43,229 nt of DNA from JAAYAY01 sp964429355. GTDB lineage: Bacteria; Planctomycetota; Planctomycetia; Pirellulales; Thermoguttaceae. How positions within the stretch are numbered: position 1 is the stretch's first letter; every line of letters begins with the position of its first letter. Location: positions 1-43,229 of the forward strand of contig CAYSCH010000028.1 of the NCBI GenBank assembly GCA_964429355.1, given 5' to 3'. Below are positions 18,355 through 27,795 of this stretch, piece by piece. The translations under genes and the position numbers were made by a program. The notes under the pieces were generated by a model. The model ran no database searches and had not been told where the DNA came from. It was given only the letters and a program-made list of their open reading frames with translations.

Positions 18355-19729
18355 CGACAATACGCTCAACGATCCGCGACAGCGGGCGCCACTCCTCATC
18401 GGGCAGCAGGACTATGCCTCGATCACGGAGACGGTCTGCCGTATCGCCGAACGCGAAAAACCGCCCCGGGCGTGGTACATAGCGTTCGCGATATCGAGCT
18501 CCGTGACGGCCATGTTCTTCGTGTGTATCGCCTACCTGTTCATCCGCGGTATCGGCGTTTGGGGAAACAACATGCCCATCGTCTGGGCGTTCGATATCAC
18601 GAACTTCGTGTTCTGGGTCGGCATCGGCCATGCTGGAACGCTGATTTCGGCGATCCTGTTTCTCTTCCGCCAGCAATGGCGGACGAGTATCAACCGCTTC
18701 GCCGAGGCGATGACGATCTTCGCCGTGGCCTGCGCCGGTATTTTTCCGGCAATTCACGTGGGCCGTGTCTGGGCGGTCTACTGGCTGGCTCCCTACCCGA
18801 ATCAGATGCAGATGTGGCCCAATTTTCGCAGCCCTTTGCTCTGGGACGTGTTCGCCGTGAGCACCTACGCCACGGTGTCGGCGTTGTTCTGGTACTTCGG
18901 AATGATCCCTGACCTCGCAACTCTCCGAGACCGCACCAACAACAAATGGCGCAGAATGGCCTACGGCGTCTTCGCCCTCGGCTGGCGAGGCTCGGCGCGA
19001 CAGTGGCACCGCTACGAACGGGCGTACCTGTTTCTGGCCGCGCTCGCCACGCCGCTGGTGCTCAGCGTTCATTCCGTCGTGAGTTTTGATTTTGCCGTCT
19101 CGCAGGTGCCGGGCTGGCACACGACAATCTTCCCTCCCTATTTCGTTGCGGGGGCGATCTTCAGCGGATTTGCCATGGTCGTCACCCTGATGGTGCCTGC
19201 CCGGGCGTTTTTCGGGCTCAAGGACCTCGTTACGGTTCGCCATCTGGAGAACATGAACAAGATCATCCTGGCAACCAGTTGTATCGTCGGTTATTCCTAT
19301 GGGACCGAGTTCTTCATCGCCTGGTACAGCGGCAGCCAGTACGAGTTGTTTGCCTTCCTGAACCGAGCGCTGGGCCCGTACAAGTGGGCCTATTGGACAA
19401 TGATCTTCTGCAATGTCGTCGTCCCTCATGTTTTCTGGTCCAAGAAATGCCGCACAACGCCCTGGATCATGCTGATCGTCGCAATCCTCGTGAACATAGG
19501 CATGTGGTTCGAACGGTTTGTGATTATCGTCACGTCGTTGAGCCGTGATTACCTCCCCTCCAGTTGGGGCGAGTTTGTACCCACGTCCATCGACCTGGCC
19601 ATGTTACTCGGCAGTTTCGGATTGTTCTTCACGCTGTTCCTCCTGTTCTGCCGCTACCTGCCGATGGTTGCCATGGCGGAAGTGAAGGCCGCAGTATCAC
19701 ATAAGATCGAAGGGCATGGTCCTCATTGA
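18326..19729 (+). CDS. actC: ActC, NrfD/PsrC-like quinol-binding membrane subunit
   Basis: The protein has 467 residues with many hydrophobic segments typical of NrfD-like proteins (about ten expected). Motifs include WWGNN-like GVWGNNMPIVWAFDITNFVFWVG (partial) and the HSVVSFDFAVSQVPGWHTTI segment, which are well conserved in ActC. The family binds menaquinol at the periplasmic side and hands electrons to the ActB clusters. ATG at 18326 is followed at once by a second ATG (18329), either of which could be used; both overlap the end of actB, showing coupled translation. Confidence 0.93.
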   Translation: MMSSGAITANDNTLNDPRQRAPLLIGQQDYASITETVCRIAEREKPPRAWYIAFAISSSVTAMFFVCIAYLFIRGIGVWGNNMPIVWAFDITNFVFWVGIGHAGTLISAILFLFRQQWRTSINRFAEAMTIFAVACAGIFPAIHVGRVWAVYWLAPYPNQMQMWPNFRSPLLWDVFAVSTYATVSALFWYFGMIPDLATLRDRTNNKWRRMAYGVFALGWRGSARQWHRYERAYLFLAALATPLVLSVHSVVSFDFAVSQVPGWHTTIFPPYFVAGAIFSGFAMVVTLMVPARAFFGLKDLVTVRHLENMNKIILATSCIVGYSYGTEFFIAWYSGSQYELFAFLNRALGPYKWAYWTMIFCNVVVPHVFWSKKCRTTPWIMLIVAILVNIGMWFERFVIIVTSLSRDYLPSSWGEFVPTSIDLAMLLGSFGLFFTLFLLFCRYLPMVAMAEVKAAVSHKIEGHGPH

Positions 19730-19774
19730 GGATCGGGAAAACGAAGGCTGAGACGGAAAGCATCGGTTGACTTC

Positions 19775-21061
19775 ATGTCGGATCAAGATTCGCACATTGC
19801 GTCCGAGAACTCGCACAACCGTGTTGCGGCCGTGCTGGGCCGTTTCGAGACGGCCACGGCGCTCAAGGCGGCGGCAGAGAAAGTGCGAGAGGAGGGCTAC
19901 CGGAAGTGGGACGCTCACTCCCCGTTTCCGATCCACGGCATGGAGCGGGCGATGGGCATTCGGCCCACGATCCTCCCCTGGCTGGTCTTCGGTGCCGGGG
20001 TGACCGGCGCAGCCGTTGCCATGCTGCTGCAGTGGTGGACCAATGCCATCGACTATCCTTTCATCATCAGCGGCAAACCGTTCTTCAGTGTTCCGGCCAA
20101 CATACCCGTTGCCTTCGAACTCATTATCCTGTTCAGCGCTCTGACCGCATTCGGCGGCGCGCTGGTTCTCAATCAGCTCCCGCAGTTCCAGCACCCGGTC
20201 TTTGAGAGCGACGAGTTTCGCCGTGCGACGTCCGACCGGTTCTTCATTTCCATCGAGGCCGGCGATCCAAAGTTCGATGAAGCGAAAACGGTTGCCTTCC
20301 TGGAGTCGATTGGAGCGACGGTCGACATTTGCCGGGCCCCCGTGCGTGGACCTGCGATCCCCAAGGCGGTTCCTTGGGGCGTCGCATTCCTCGTCACACT
20401 CGCTCTTGTTCCCCCCTTGGGCGTGGCTTGGTATCGAGCAGCGATCAAGCGAGTGCCTCGCATTCACCCCCTTCACGACATGGCCTTCCAGCCGAAGTTC
20501 AGGGCACAGGCAGAAAATGACCTGTTTCCGGACAGTCGTGCGATGCGTATGCCTGTCGTCGGAACCGTCGCCCAAGGCCGATTGGCCCTCGACACGGAGC
20601 TCTTCTTGGGAAAGGATTCGCAGGGCAGTTACGTGACCGGCTTCCCCCTCCCCGTCGACGAGGCCCTCATCGCCCGCGGGCGCGAGCGATACAACATCTA
20701 CTGTGCTCCGTGCCACGGATTCAGCGGCGGCTTGCCCGACGGGGCCGCCGGTGACCCGAAGGAGTGGGATGGCATGGTCTCGATCCGCGCCAGCAAGCGG
20801 GCGCTCCTGGGCGACGGGACTTGGACGCCGCCAAGATCGCTCAGCATTCCCTACGTGCAGGAACAACCGAACGGAAAACTCTTCGAGACAATCACTGCCG
20901 GCGTGAACAACCAGGGAATTCAAACCATGCCCAGTTACGCGAAGCAGATTTCCGTGGAGGACCGCTGGGCAATCGTTCTTTATCTGCGGGCGTTGGGACG
21001 CAGCCAGAACGCTCCCGAAACGGACGTCCCCGAGGCGCAACGAACGGTGGAACCCAACTGA
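19775..21061 (+). CDS. ActD-ActE fusion: DUF3341 membrane subunit joined to a monohaem cytochrome c
   Basis: The protein has 428 residues. Residues 18-190 are a DUF3341/ActD domain with two membrane spans (about 65-87 and 113-133, then VFESDEFRRATSDRFFIS). A third span (about 200-218) is followed by a link containing PRIHPLHDMAFQPKF, typical of ActE N-termini. A cytochrome c domain comes last, with CAPCH at 310-314 and a probable axial Met in TMPSYAK (385). In Rhodothermus-type complexes ActD and ActE are separate genes, so this is a fusion of neighbours. The haem would deliver electrons to the oxidase cytochrome. It is 45 bases after actC and 18 before actF. Confidence 0.9.
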   Translation: MSDQDSHIASENSHNRVAAVLGRFETATALKAAAEKVREEGYRKWDAHSPFPIHGMERAMGIRPTILPWLVFGAGVTGAAVAMLLQWWTNAIDYPFIISGKPFFSVPANIPVAFELIILFSALTAFGGALVLNQLPQFQHPVFESDEFRRATSDRFFISIEAGDPKFDEAKTVAFLESIGATVDICRAPVRGPAIPKAVPWGVAFLVTLALVPPLGVAWYRAAIKRVPRIHPLHDMAFQPKFRAQAENDLFPDSRAMRMPVVGTVAQGRLALDTELFLGKDSQGSYVTGFPLPVDEALIARGRERYNIYCAPCHGFSGGLPDGAAGDPKEWDGMVSIRASKRALLGDGTWTPPRSLSIPYVQEQPNGKLFETITAGVNNQGIQTMPSYAKQISVEDRWAIVLYLRALGRSQNAPETDVPEAQRTVEPN

Positions 21062-21079
21062 AGGGGCGACGGAAAAATC

Positions 21080-22306
21080 ATGTGTGACAACAGGTCGGCA
21101 ACTCAGAAGCAGGAAAGGGGCAACCCCGTCGCCGGCGTGCAGCGTGGACTCCGCATAGCGACGGCGGTAGGCGGCGGCGCGCTCGGCCTGGCTATTTTAG
21201 TGGCGGTTCTGTCCGAACAGGGTTTGCGGCACTTCTACTACTCCTACCTGGCGACTTACGCCTTCTATCTGAGCATTTCTCTCGGAGCGCTTTCGTTTGT
21301 TGCCCTGCAACACGCGACCCGTGCCGGCTGGAGCGTCACGGTGCGGCGATTGAACGAGATCCTGGCGGCCAACATGCCGATCCTGGCGATCATGTTCCTC
21401 CCCCTGGCGGTCTCCTTGTTCCTGCCCGCGATTGGACCCTACCGGTGGGCGGATCCCGGGTTTGCTGCACACAGTCCGCTCGTGCAGCACAAGGTACCCT
21501 ACTTGAATATTCCGTTTTTCCTGGTGCGGGCCGTGATCTACCTGGCACTCTGGACCTGGATGGCAAGATTCTTCTTCACTCGGTCGCTGAAACAGGATGC
21601 GTCGGGAGATCCGGAACTGACGATCGAGATGGAGCGATATAGCGGTCCCGTTATTCTGCTCTTCGCCCTCACGATCACCTTTGCCTCCTTCGATTGGCTC
21701 ATGTCGATCGAGCCGGAATGGTTCAGTTCGATCTTCGGTGTCTACTACTACAGTGGCGCTACCGTCGGCGGCCTGGCCGCCGTGATCCTGGCGGCGATGG
21801 TCGGTCAGAAGCTGGGACATGGGACTGGGGCGATTACCACCGAACACTATCATGATCTGGGAAAACTGCTTTTCGGCTTCGTTGTGTTCTGGGGTTACAT
21901 CGCGTTCTCGCAGTATCTGTTGATCTGGTATGCGAACATTCCCGAGGAGACGGTTTGGTACTTGGCACGACAGACGCCCGCGTGGCTTGGTTTCTCGATT
22001 GTGCTCCTGGTGGGACACCTCTTCATACCGTTTCTGGGAATGATCTCGCGAGAAGTCAAACGGCGCCGGGCACTCCTGGCGTTCTGGTGTGTGTGGTTGT
22101 TGGTGTTCCACTGGCTCGACATGTGTTACCTCGTGATGCCTTCCTTCAGGACGGACCGGTTTCCTGTGGGTTTGATCGACGTGTGCCTCCTGGTGGGGCT
22201 GGGTGGGTTGTATTTGGCGGGGGTCTTGCGAACCGCCCAAGGCGTAGCCCTCGTGCCCGTGAAGGACCCGCGACTGGGCGAGGCATTGTCGTTTGAGAAT
22301 CTTTGA
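21080..22306 (+). CDS. actF: ActF, second large membrane subunit of alternative complex III
   Basis: The protein has 408 residues with about ten hydrophobic segments. The motifs HFYYSYLATYAFYLSISLGA, TFASFDWLMSIEPEWFSSIF and GKLLFGFVVFWGYIAFSQYL mark ActF, a divergent relative of ActC. It contains the FDWLMSIEPEW block that is nearly invariant in the family. It contributes to the membrane part of the complex; a role in proton movement has been proposed for the family. Its stop overlaps the longest reading of the next gene, but that gene probably starts at 22329. Confidence 0.92.
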   Translation: MCDNRSATQKQERGNPVAGVQRGLRIATAVGGGALGLAILVAVLSEQGLRHFYYSYLATYAFYLSISLGALSFVALQHATRAGWSVTVRRLNEILAANMPILAIMFLPLAVSLFLPAIGPYRWADPGFAAHSPLVQHKVPYLNIPFFLVRAVIYLALWTWMARFFFTRSLKQDASGDPELTIEMERYSGPVILLFALTITFASFDWLMSIEPEWFSSIFGVYYYSGATVGGLAAVILAAMVGQKLGHGTGAITTEHYHDLGKLLFGFVVFWGYIAFSQYLLIWYANIPEETVWYLARQTPAWLGFSIVLLVGHLFIPFLGMISREVKRRRALLAFWCVWLLVFHWLDMCYLVMPSFRTDRFPVGLIDVCLLVGLGGLYLAGVLRTAQGVALVPVKDPRLGEALSFENL

Positions 22307-22328
22307 ACAGAGCGCGGCACTGGTTCCC

Positions 22329-22730
22329 ATGACAGAACAAAGCGATGTCAACACAGTCAAAGTTGCGTTGGTCGGAGCCCTTGGCGCGATCATCTCGACG
22401 GCTGTCGCGCTGATGGCGGTAGTCGCGTTCTACGCCGTATCGGCCCGCGTCGAGCGTTCGCGCAGCAACGAGGCCGCCGCCAGGATCCAGCGGCAGGTCG
22501 AACAGATCGCCGGAGGCAAACGGATATCGGAGCCCTGGCTGAATCCCGATTTGCAGCGAGCCACCCAGGAGGGTCAGCTCACCCGATACACTCGCCGTAC
22601 AATGAAGGCGGAGGATGGATCGGAGCGAACCTCGTACGCTGTGCCCATCGAGCAGGCAATCGAATCGGTCCTCCAGGACGCGGGCACTGCCCGCCCGGAA
22701 GGGGTAAACCCGAAGGAGGCTGGGACATGA
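22329..22730 (+). CDS. Small single-TM protein of the Act-Cox operon, unknown function
   Basis: The protein has 133 residues from ATG 22329. A TTG/ATG-type start at 22293 would overlap actF and seems less likely. One membrane segment (about 14-37, VALVGALGAIISTAVALMAV) is followed by a soluble part with coiled-coil character and a conserved-looking end YAVPIEQAIESVLQD. I recall similar PI-x-RAM/QAI tails in small proteins lying between ActF and SCO in other ACIII operons, but this is memory and not a search. Its TGA overlaps the SCO start (ATGA), so it is translationally coupled. It may be an assembly factor or an extra subunit; nothing decides between them. Confidence 0.75.
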   Translation: MTEQSDVNTVKVALVGALGAIISTAVALMAVVAFYAVSARVERSRSNEAAARIQRQVEQIAGGKRISEPWLNPDLQRATQEGQLTRYTRRTMKAEDGSERTSYAVPIEQAIESVLQDAGTARPEGVNPKEAGT

Positions 22731-23590
22731 CGATTTCCCGACAGATTGAAGTGATTGCGATAGCGGTCGGCATCCTGGTGATAACAGGATTGGCCGCCTA
22801 TGGAGAACGCAAGGAGGCGGCCCCCAAGGAACTCGAGGAAATCGGTGTTGAAGAGCACCTCGATGTCCAGCTTCCGCTGGACCTCCCGTTTGTCGATTCC
22901 AGCGGGAAGGCGGTGCGGCTCGGCGACTTCTTCGATGGCAAGACACCGGTGGTGTTGACCATGAATTACTCGAATTGCCCGATGCTGTGCAGTCTGCAGT
23001 TGAACGGGCTGTTCGAAGGACTTCAGGGGGTGGACTGGAACCTCGGCGACAAGTATCGCATGGTAACCGTCAGCATCGATCCGGAGGAGACACCGGACCG
23101 TGCTGCCGCGACGAAGCAGAAATACCTCGATGGTTACGGCCGGACGGGAGTCTCCCAGGGATGGCAATTCCTGACCGGCCAGGAGGCCAATATCCGCAAG
23201 CTGGCTGCAACGGTCGGGTTCGGCTATGCCTATCTCCCGGCCACCAAGGAGTATGCCCACGCGGCCGTCACGATGGTCTGCACACCGGACGGGCGGTTGT
23301 CTCGCTATCTGTACGGAATCCAGTACCCGCCCCAGACAGTGCGGCTCGCCCTTCTGGAAGCCTCGGAAGGGAAGATCGGCACCACCATGGACCGAGTGAT
23401 GCTGTTCTGCTTCCAGTACGACGAAACGGCAGGGCGTTACGCGCCGGCGGCCGTCAGGATCATGCAGGCGGGAGGCGGGCTCACCATTGTTTTCTTGGCT
23501 GGAATGCTGGGGATTTATTGGCTGCGTGAAGTGCGAAAGGCAAGCAGGGAGAATGCCGCTGCTGAAGTGTGCAGTGCCCCCAAGGCATAG
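22727..23590 (+). CDS. SCO1/SenC-type copper chaperone for CuA assembly
   Basis: The protein has 287 residues with an N-terminal membrane anchor (VIAIAVGILVITGLAAY) and the thioredoxin-like SCO core. Copper ligands are Cys84 and Cys88 (NYSNCPMLC) and His178 (EYAHAAVTM). The spacing CxxxC and the distant His are exact for the family. A second hydrophobic segment near 255-273 at the C-terminus makes a two-anchor topology, seen in some planctomycete SCO proteins. It would load CuA of the CoxB encoded just downstream. Confidence 0.93.
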   Translation: MTISRQIEVIAIAVGILVITGLAAYGERKEAAPKELEEIGVEEHLDVQLPLDLPFVDSSGKAVRLGDFFDGKTPVVLTMNYSNCPMLCSLQLNGLFEGLQGVDWNLGDKYRMVTVSIDPEETPDRAAATKQKYLDGYGRTGVSQGWQFLTGQEANIRKLAATVGFGYAYLPATKEYAHAAVTMVCTPDGRLSRYLYGIQYPPQTVRLALLEASEGKIGTTMDRVMLFCFQYDETAGRYAPAAVRIMQAGGGLTIVFLAGMLGIYWLREVRKASRENAAAEVCSAPKA

Positions 23591-23644
23591 CTGGACACCG
23601 AAAAGCGGCTTGTGGAGCGGTTCAAAGGCGCCAGGCGTACCAAG

Positions 23645-24652
23645 ATGGACGATTTTTCCCTATCCATGTTTTCTGACTTGAGCGGTCTTGCCCTCTTGGG
23701 GCAGTCCAGTGGAGGGTCCTTTTGGCTTCCGCCACCGGAGAACGTATCTTCGTGGGCCGTAGACAACGTGTTCTACTTCGTTCTCTACCTGTCGTACTTC
23801 TTCTTCGCCTTGATCTTGAGCGTGCTCGTGCTGTTCGTCGTGCGATACCGCCGCCGTCCGGGCGTCGAGGCCGTCAAAACCGCCAGTCACAGCACGATCC
23901 TGGAGGCGGTGTGGAGCTTGATCCCGGTCGTTCTGGTGATCGTGATGTTCTACGTGGGGTTCGTGGGATATGTGGAACTCCGTTCCCCGCCCGAGCGGGC
24001 CTACGAGATCCTGGTGACCGCCAAGAAATGGTCGTGGCTCTTTACCTATCCGGACGGGACAATGGCGACCGATCTGCACGTGCCCGTCGGAGAACCGGTG
24101 CGGCTGATGATGCAGAGCGACGATGTGATTCATAGCCTTTCGATCCCGGCGTTTCGCGTGAAGATGGACGTGGTGCCCGGCCGTTACACACGAACATGGT
24201 TCCAGGCCAGGCAGCCGGGCAAATTCGATCTGTACTGCACCGAGTATTGTGGAACGGGCCATTCGGACATGCTCGCCTCGGTGGTCGCGCACGAGCGCCA
24301 GGATTTCGATGCGTGGCTCGTCAAGGCCGGCGATATTCTGGGCAACAGCGCCACGCCCGTCGAGGCGGGAGAGAAGCTGTTCCGTTTGCACGGTTGCGGT
24401 TCGTGTCATTCGACCGACGGTACGCCGCGCGTTGGCCCGTCGCTCAAAGGCATCTTCGGCCAGAGCCACCGGTTTGTCGACGGCACCAATGCGGTGGTCG
24501 ACGAGACCTATGTTCGCCAGTCGGTGCTCGAGCCGGGTGCGAAGGTCCGGGAAGGATACAAGAATCAGATGCCAACCTACAAGGGCCGGATGAGCGACGC
24601 GGAAATCACGGCCTTGATCCAATATCTCAAGTCACTCAGCGAAGCCAGTTGA
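23645..24652 (+). CDS. coxB: CoxB, cytochrome c oxidase subunit II with CuA and fused cytochrome c (caa3 type)
   Basis: The protein has 335 residues from ATG 23645; a GTG at 23612 would add 11 residues and cannot be excluded. Two membrane spans (about 42-67 and 87-109) precede the CuA domain with ligands His163 (DDVIHSL), Cys198, Cys202, His206 and Met209 (CTEYCGTGHSDM). The C-terminal domain has haem site CGSCH at 251-255 and axial Met309 (NQMPTYKG). This fusion defines a caa3-type oxidase, which takes electrons from its own cytochrome domain, here supplied by ActDE. Confidence 0.93.
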   Translation: MDDFSLSMFSDLSGLALLGQSSGGSFWLPPPENVSSWAVDNVFYFVLYLSYFFFALILSVLVLFVVRYRRRPGVEAVKTASHSTILEAVWSLIPVVLVIVMFYVGFVGYVELRSPPERAYEILVTAKKWSWLFTYPDGTMATDLHVPVGEPVRLMMQSDDVIHSLSIPAFRVKMDVVPGRYTRTWFQARQPGKFDLYCTEYCGTGHSDMLASVVAHERQDFDAWLVKAGDILGNSATPVEAGEKLFRLHGCGSCHSTDGTPRVGPSLKGIFGQSHRFVDGTNAVVDETYVRQSVLEPGAKVREGYKNQMPTYKGRMSDAEITALIQYLKSLSEAS

Positions 24653-24705
24653 CGAAACCAGCGCAGCGGTACACTGCGATTCGATAAACGAGAGACAACG
24701 ACCGC

Positions 24706-26367
24706 ATGGCTACAACAGTTGATGGCAAGATGGCGGACATCCCGGTGAATCGGGGCCCGCTCAACTACCTGAATTGCGAACGCGGGATTCTGTCCTGGGT
24801 GTTCACGCTCGATCACAAGCGGATCGGCGTGATGTACCTCATCTCGATCCTGGCGTCGCTGGGGCTGGGCGGATTGTTCGCGATGCTGATCCGAATCGAA
24901 CTGATCCAACCAGGACCGACGATCGTCAACGAAAATGCTTACAATCAGTTGTTCACGCTCCACGGCGCGATCATGGTCTTCCTGTTCATCCTCCCGGGGA
25001 TACCGGCGGCCCTGGGCAACTTCGTGCTGCCGGTCATGCTCGGTGCCAAGGACGTAGCGTTTCCACGTCTGAATCTGGCGAGTTATCACATCTGGGTAAT
25101 CGGGGCGGTGTTCTTCCTGCTCACCCTCGTGACCGGGGGCCTCGACACCGGCTGGACGCTGTATGTGCCGTACGCGATCCAGTCCGATACCCGGGTGCTG
25201 ACGGCGGGCTTGGGGGCCTTCATTCTCGGCTTCAGCTCGATCTTCACGGGGCTCAATTTCGTGGCCACGATCCACACGATGCGCCCGCCGGGAATGACCT
25301 GGTTCAAGATGCCCCTGTTCTTGTGGGCACTCTATGCGACGGCCATCATCCAGATCCTGGCCACGCCGGTGCTGGCCATCACGCTCCTGCTGCTTTCGGC
25401 CGAATTGGTGTTGGGGATCGGAATTTTCGATCCGACCAAGGGTGGCGATCCGATCCTGTTTCAGCACTTTTTCTGGTTCTACTCCCACCCGGCGGTTTAC
25501 ATCATGATCCTGCCGGCGATGGGCATCATCAGCGAGGTCATTCCGACCTTCAGCCGCAAACACATTTTCGGCTACCGGTTCATCGCCTATTCCAGTGTGG
25601 CGATCGCGCTGCTCGGATTTCTCGTCTGGGGGCACCACATGTTCGTCAGTAGCCAGTCGGTATTGGCCAGTACCGTCTTCAGTCTGCTGACCTTCAGCGT
25701 ATCGATCCCCTCGGCAATCAAGGTCTTCAATTGGCTGGCCACGATGTACAAGGGCTCGATCTCGCTGGAGACCCCCATGCTCTATGCCCTGTCGTTCATC
25801 CTCTTGTTCGGGATCGGCGGGCTGACCGGCTTGTTTGTGGCTACGCTTTCGACGAACGTGCAGTTGCACGACACTTACTTCGTCGTGGCTCACTTCCACT
25901 ACACGATGGTGGGGGGAACGCTGATCGCATTCCTCGCCGGCCTTCACTACTGGTGGCCGAAGATCACCGGCCGCATGTACAGCGACGTCTTGGGCCGTCT
26001 CTGCTGTCTCGGTGTCTTCTTCGGGTTCAACCTCACCTTCTTCCCCCAGTTCATTATGGGAAGCCGTGGTATGCCGCGACGTTACCACGACTATCCTGAA
26101 AAGTTCGAGCTGTTTCATGTTCTGTCGTCCATCGGCTCGTTCGTGATGGGCGCGGCCATGTTGGTCATGCTGATCTACCTGCTCTACTCGCTTTTCCGAG
26201 GGGCTCGAGCGCCCGCAAATCCCTGGGGCAGTGCCACTCTGGAGTGGAGTTGCAGCAGCCCGCCGCCGAAAGAAAACTTCGCAGAGACACCTGCGGTCTC
26301 GGATCCGTACGACTACAGCGATATCCAATACGACGGAGAGAAACACTGCTTTAACCGAATAACTTGA
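24706..26367 (+). CDS. coxA: CoxA, haem-copper oxidase subunit I (A2-type)
   Basis: The protein has 553 residues and 12 or so membrane segments. Haem a ligands are His86 (FTLHGAIM) and His398, haem a3 ligand His396 (VVAHFHYTM). CuB is held by His261, His310 and His311, with Tyr265 in the cross-link position (YSHPAVY). The helix VI motif is YSHP, not GHPEV, so the D-channel Glu is replaced by the Tyr-Ser pair of A2-type oxidases such as those of Rhodothermus and Thermus caa3. K-channel residues (SIPSAIKVFNW) are present. It reduces oxygen to water and pumps protons. Confidence 0.96.
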   Translation: MATTVDGKMADIPVNRGPLNYLNCERGILSWVFTLDHKRIGVMYLISILASLGLGGLFAMLIRIELIQPGPTIVNENAYNQLFTLHGAIMVFLFILPGIPAALGNFVLPVMLGAKDVAFPRLNLASYHIWVIGAVFFLLTLVTGGLDTGWTLYVPYAIQSDTRVLTAGLGAFILGFSSIFTGLNFVATIHTMRPPGMTWFKMPLFLWALYATAIIQILATPVLAITLLLLSAELVLGIGIFDPTKGGDPILFQHFFWFYSHPAVYIMILPAMGIISEVIPTFSRKHIFGYRFIAYSSVAIALLGFLVWGHHMFVSSQSVLASTVFSLLTFSVSIPSAIKVFNWLATMYKGSISLETPMLYALSFILLFGIGGLTGLFVATLSTNVQLHDTYFVVAHFHYTMVGGTLIAFLAGLHYWWPKITGRMYSDVLGRLCCLGVFFGFNLTFFPQFIMGSRGMPRRYHDYPEKFELFHVLSSIGSFVMGAAMLVMLIYLLYSLFRGARAPANPWGSATLEWSCSSPPPKENFAETPAVSDPYDYSDIQYDGEKHCFNRIT

Positions 26368-26524
26368 ACGGCAGCCAAGCCAACAAGAAACGTGCCACTC
26401 ACAGCGGAATGGAATCATGGAGCTTGGGGCAACCGAGGCGGTTTGACTTCGCCCCCCATTCCAGTATTCCGGCTTCGTTCTTCTGCGAATCCTGACCTTC
26501 CTCGTGTTCCGAGTCCCTAGAACC

Positions 26525-27247
26525 ATGTCTGAAACTGACGGCACGACCGTTTCTGCCCATGCCGGCGAGCACCCCGACTACGTGGCGCACCATTTTGAAA
26601 CACCTCGCCAGCAGTTCGATGCGGGAAAGCTCGGCATGTGGATCTTCCTCGTGACGGAGATCCTGCTGTTCAGCGGGTTGTTCTGCGCTTACGTGGTGTA
26701 CCGCGCCAATCGTCCGGAGATCTTCATCTATGCGCACCAGTTTCTCGACAAGAATCTTGGAGCCCTCAATACCGCCGTCCTCATTTTCAGCAGCCTGACG
26801 ATGGCCTGGGCAGTCCGGGCGACCCAACTCGAACAGCGACGGGCTGCGGTGGTATTGCTTTCGATTACCCTGGCCTGCGGGTTTGTGTTTCTTGGCGTGA
26901 AAGGGATCGAGTACCAGCACAAATGGCACGAGGGTCTCCTTTGGGCCAGCCAGTACAATCCACAGCAGCATGTGGCGGATGGGCACGGGGACCCATCGGA
27001 TGTAACCACCCATGGCGTGGAACCAAAGAACGTCGGGTTGTTCTTCAGTATCTACTTCATGATGACCGGACTGCACGGGATCCACGTGATTGCGGGGATG
27101 CTGGCCATCGGCTGGGTGCTCCATCGCGTTCGAAAGGGACACTTCCATCGCAACTATTTTGGACCGGTGGACTACGTGGGGCTCTACTGGCACCTGGTCG
27201 ATTTGGTGTGGATTTACCTGTTTCCCTTGTTGTACCTGATTCATTGA
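26525..27247 (+). CDS. coxC: CoxC, cytochrome c oxidase subunit III
   Basis: The protein has 240 residues from ATG 26525; a GTG at 26504 is a weaker start. Five or more membrane segments with KLGMWIFLVTEILLFSGLF and MTGLHGIHVIAGM, YWHLVDLVWIYLFPLLYL, which are the signatures of subunit III. An insertion near 150-175 (WASQYNPQQHVADGHGD) is common in planctomycete and Rhodothermus relatives. It stabilises subunit I. 157 bases separate it from coxA, an unusually long gap for this operon. Confidence 0.93.
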   Translation: MSETDGTTVSAHAGEHPDYVAHHFETPRQQFDAGKLGMWIFLVTEILLFSGLFCAYVVYRANRPEIFIYAHQFLDKNLGALNTAVLIFSSLTMAWAVRATQLEQRRAAVVLLSITLACGFVFLGVKGIEYQHKWHEGLLWASQYNPQQHVADGHGDPSDVTTHGVEPKNVGLFFSIYFMMTGLHGIHVIAGMLAIGWVLHRVRKGHFHRNYFGPVDYVGLYWHLVDLVWIYLFPLLYLIH

Positions 27248-27257
27248 CGAACCGACC

Positions 27258-27632
27258 ATGAATTCAGTCGCAGACGCACCTTCGCACGACGAACACCCGA
27301 TCGCCCATGTGATGCCCCTTCCGGTGCTTCTGGGAGTGTTTGCCGCGCTCATAGCGCTCACGTTCCTGACGGTGGCAGCCACCTGGGTGGACCTCGGAGG
27401 GTTCAACCTGCCGATTGCGATGGCAATCGCAACCGTGAAGGCCACGCTCGTTGCGCTCTACTTCATGCATCTTCGCTACGACGCGCCGTTCAACGGGCTG
27501 GCTCTCCTTGCCGCCCTCCTGTTTGTGGGGCTATTCATCGTGGTGACCCTGCTCGACACGATCCAGTACCAACCCGACGTCCAGCAGTATCGGGATAGGG
27601 CCGGCGCGTCGGCTCCTGGTGGCGACCAATAG
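27258..27632 (+). CDS. coxD: Cytochrome c oxidase subunit IV (prokaryotic, caa3 type)
   Basis: The protein has 124 residues with three membrane segments, starting 10 bases after coxC. The block KATLVALYFMHLRYD is the hallmark of the prokaryotic COX4 family. It is the last gene of the respiratory operon, being followed by the minus-strand peroxiredoxin gene. It is an accessory, structural subunit of the oxidase. Confidence 0.92.
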   Translation: MNSVADAPSHDEHPIAHVMPLPVLLGVFAALIALTFLTVAATWVDLGGFNLPIAMAIATVKATLVALYFMHLRYDAPFNGLALLAALLFVGLFIVVTLLDTIQYQPDVQQYRDRAGASAPGGDQ

Positions 27633-27795
27633 CCTCGACCCTGCCGAAACGGCTGGTGAACAGGCTCTGACCTCAAGGAGACCTTTGCAGACCGGCCTGG
27701 AAAAGTTAAGGCGGCAGCCAAGAAAGCACACAAGCCGGACGGCCTCACCAACTCGGCCCCGGCTTATGGCGTTTTTTGTGGTCTCAGGCCCCGAA

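Noticed and set aside
16651..18399. Long antisense frame over actB
   Set aside because: Composition shadow; the sense strand encodes Fe-S motifs over the same bases.
24577..26544. 655-codon antisense frame over coxA
   Set aside because: Charged, low-complexity translation, no family pattern; coxA is unmistakable on the plus strand.
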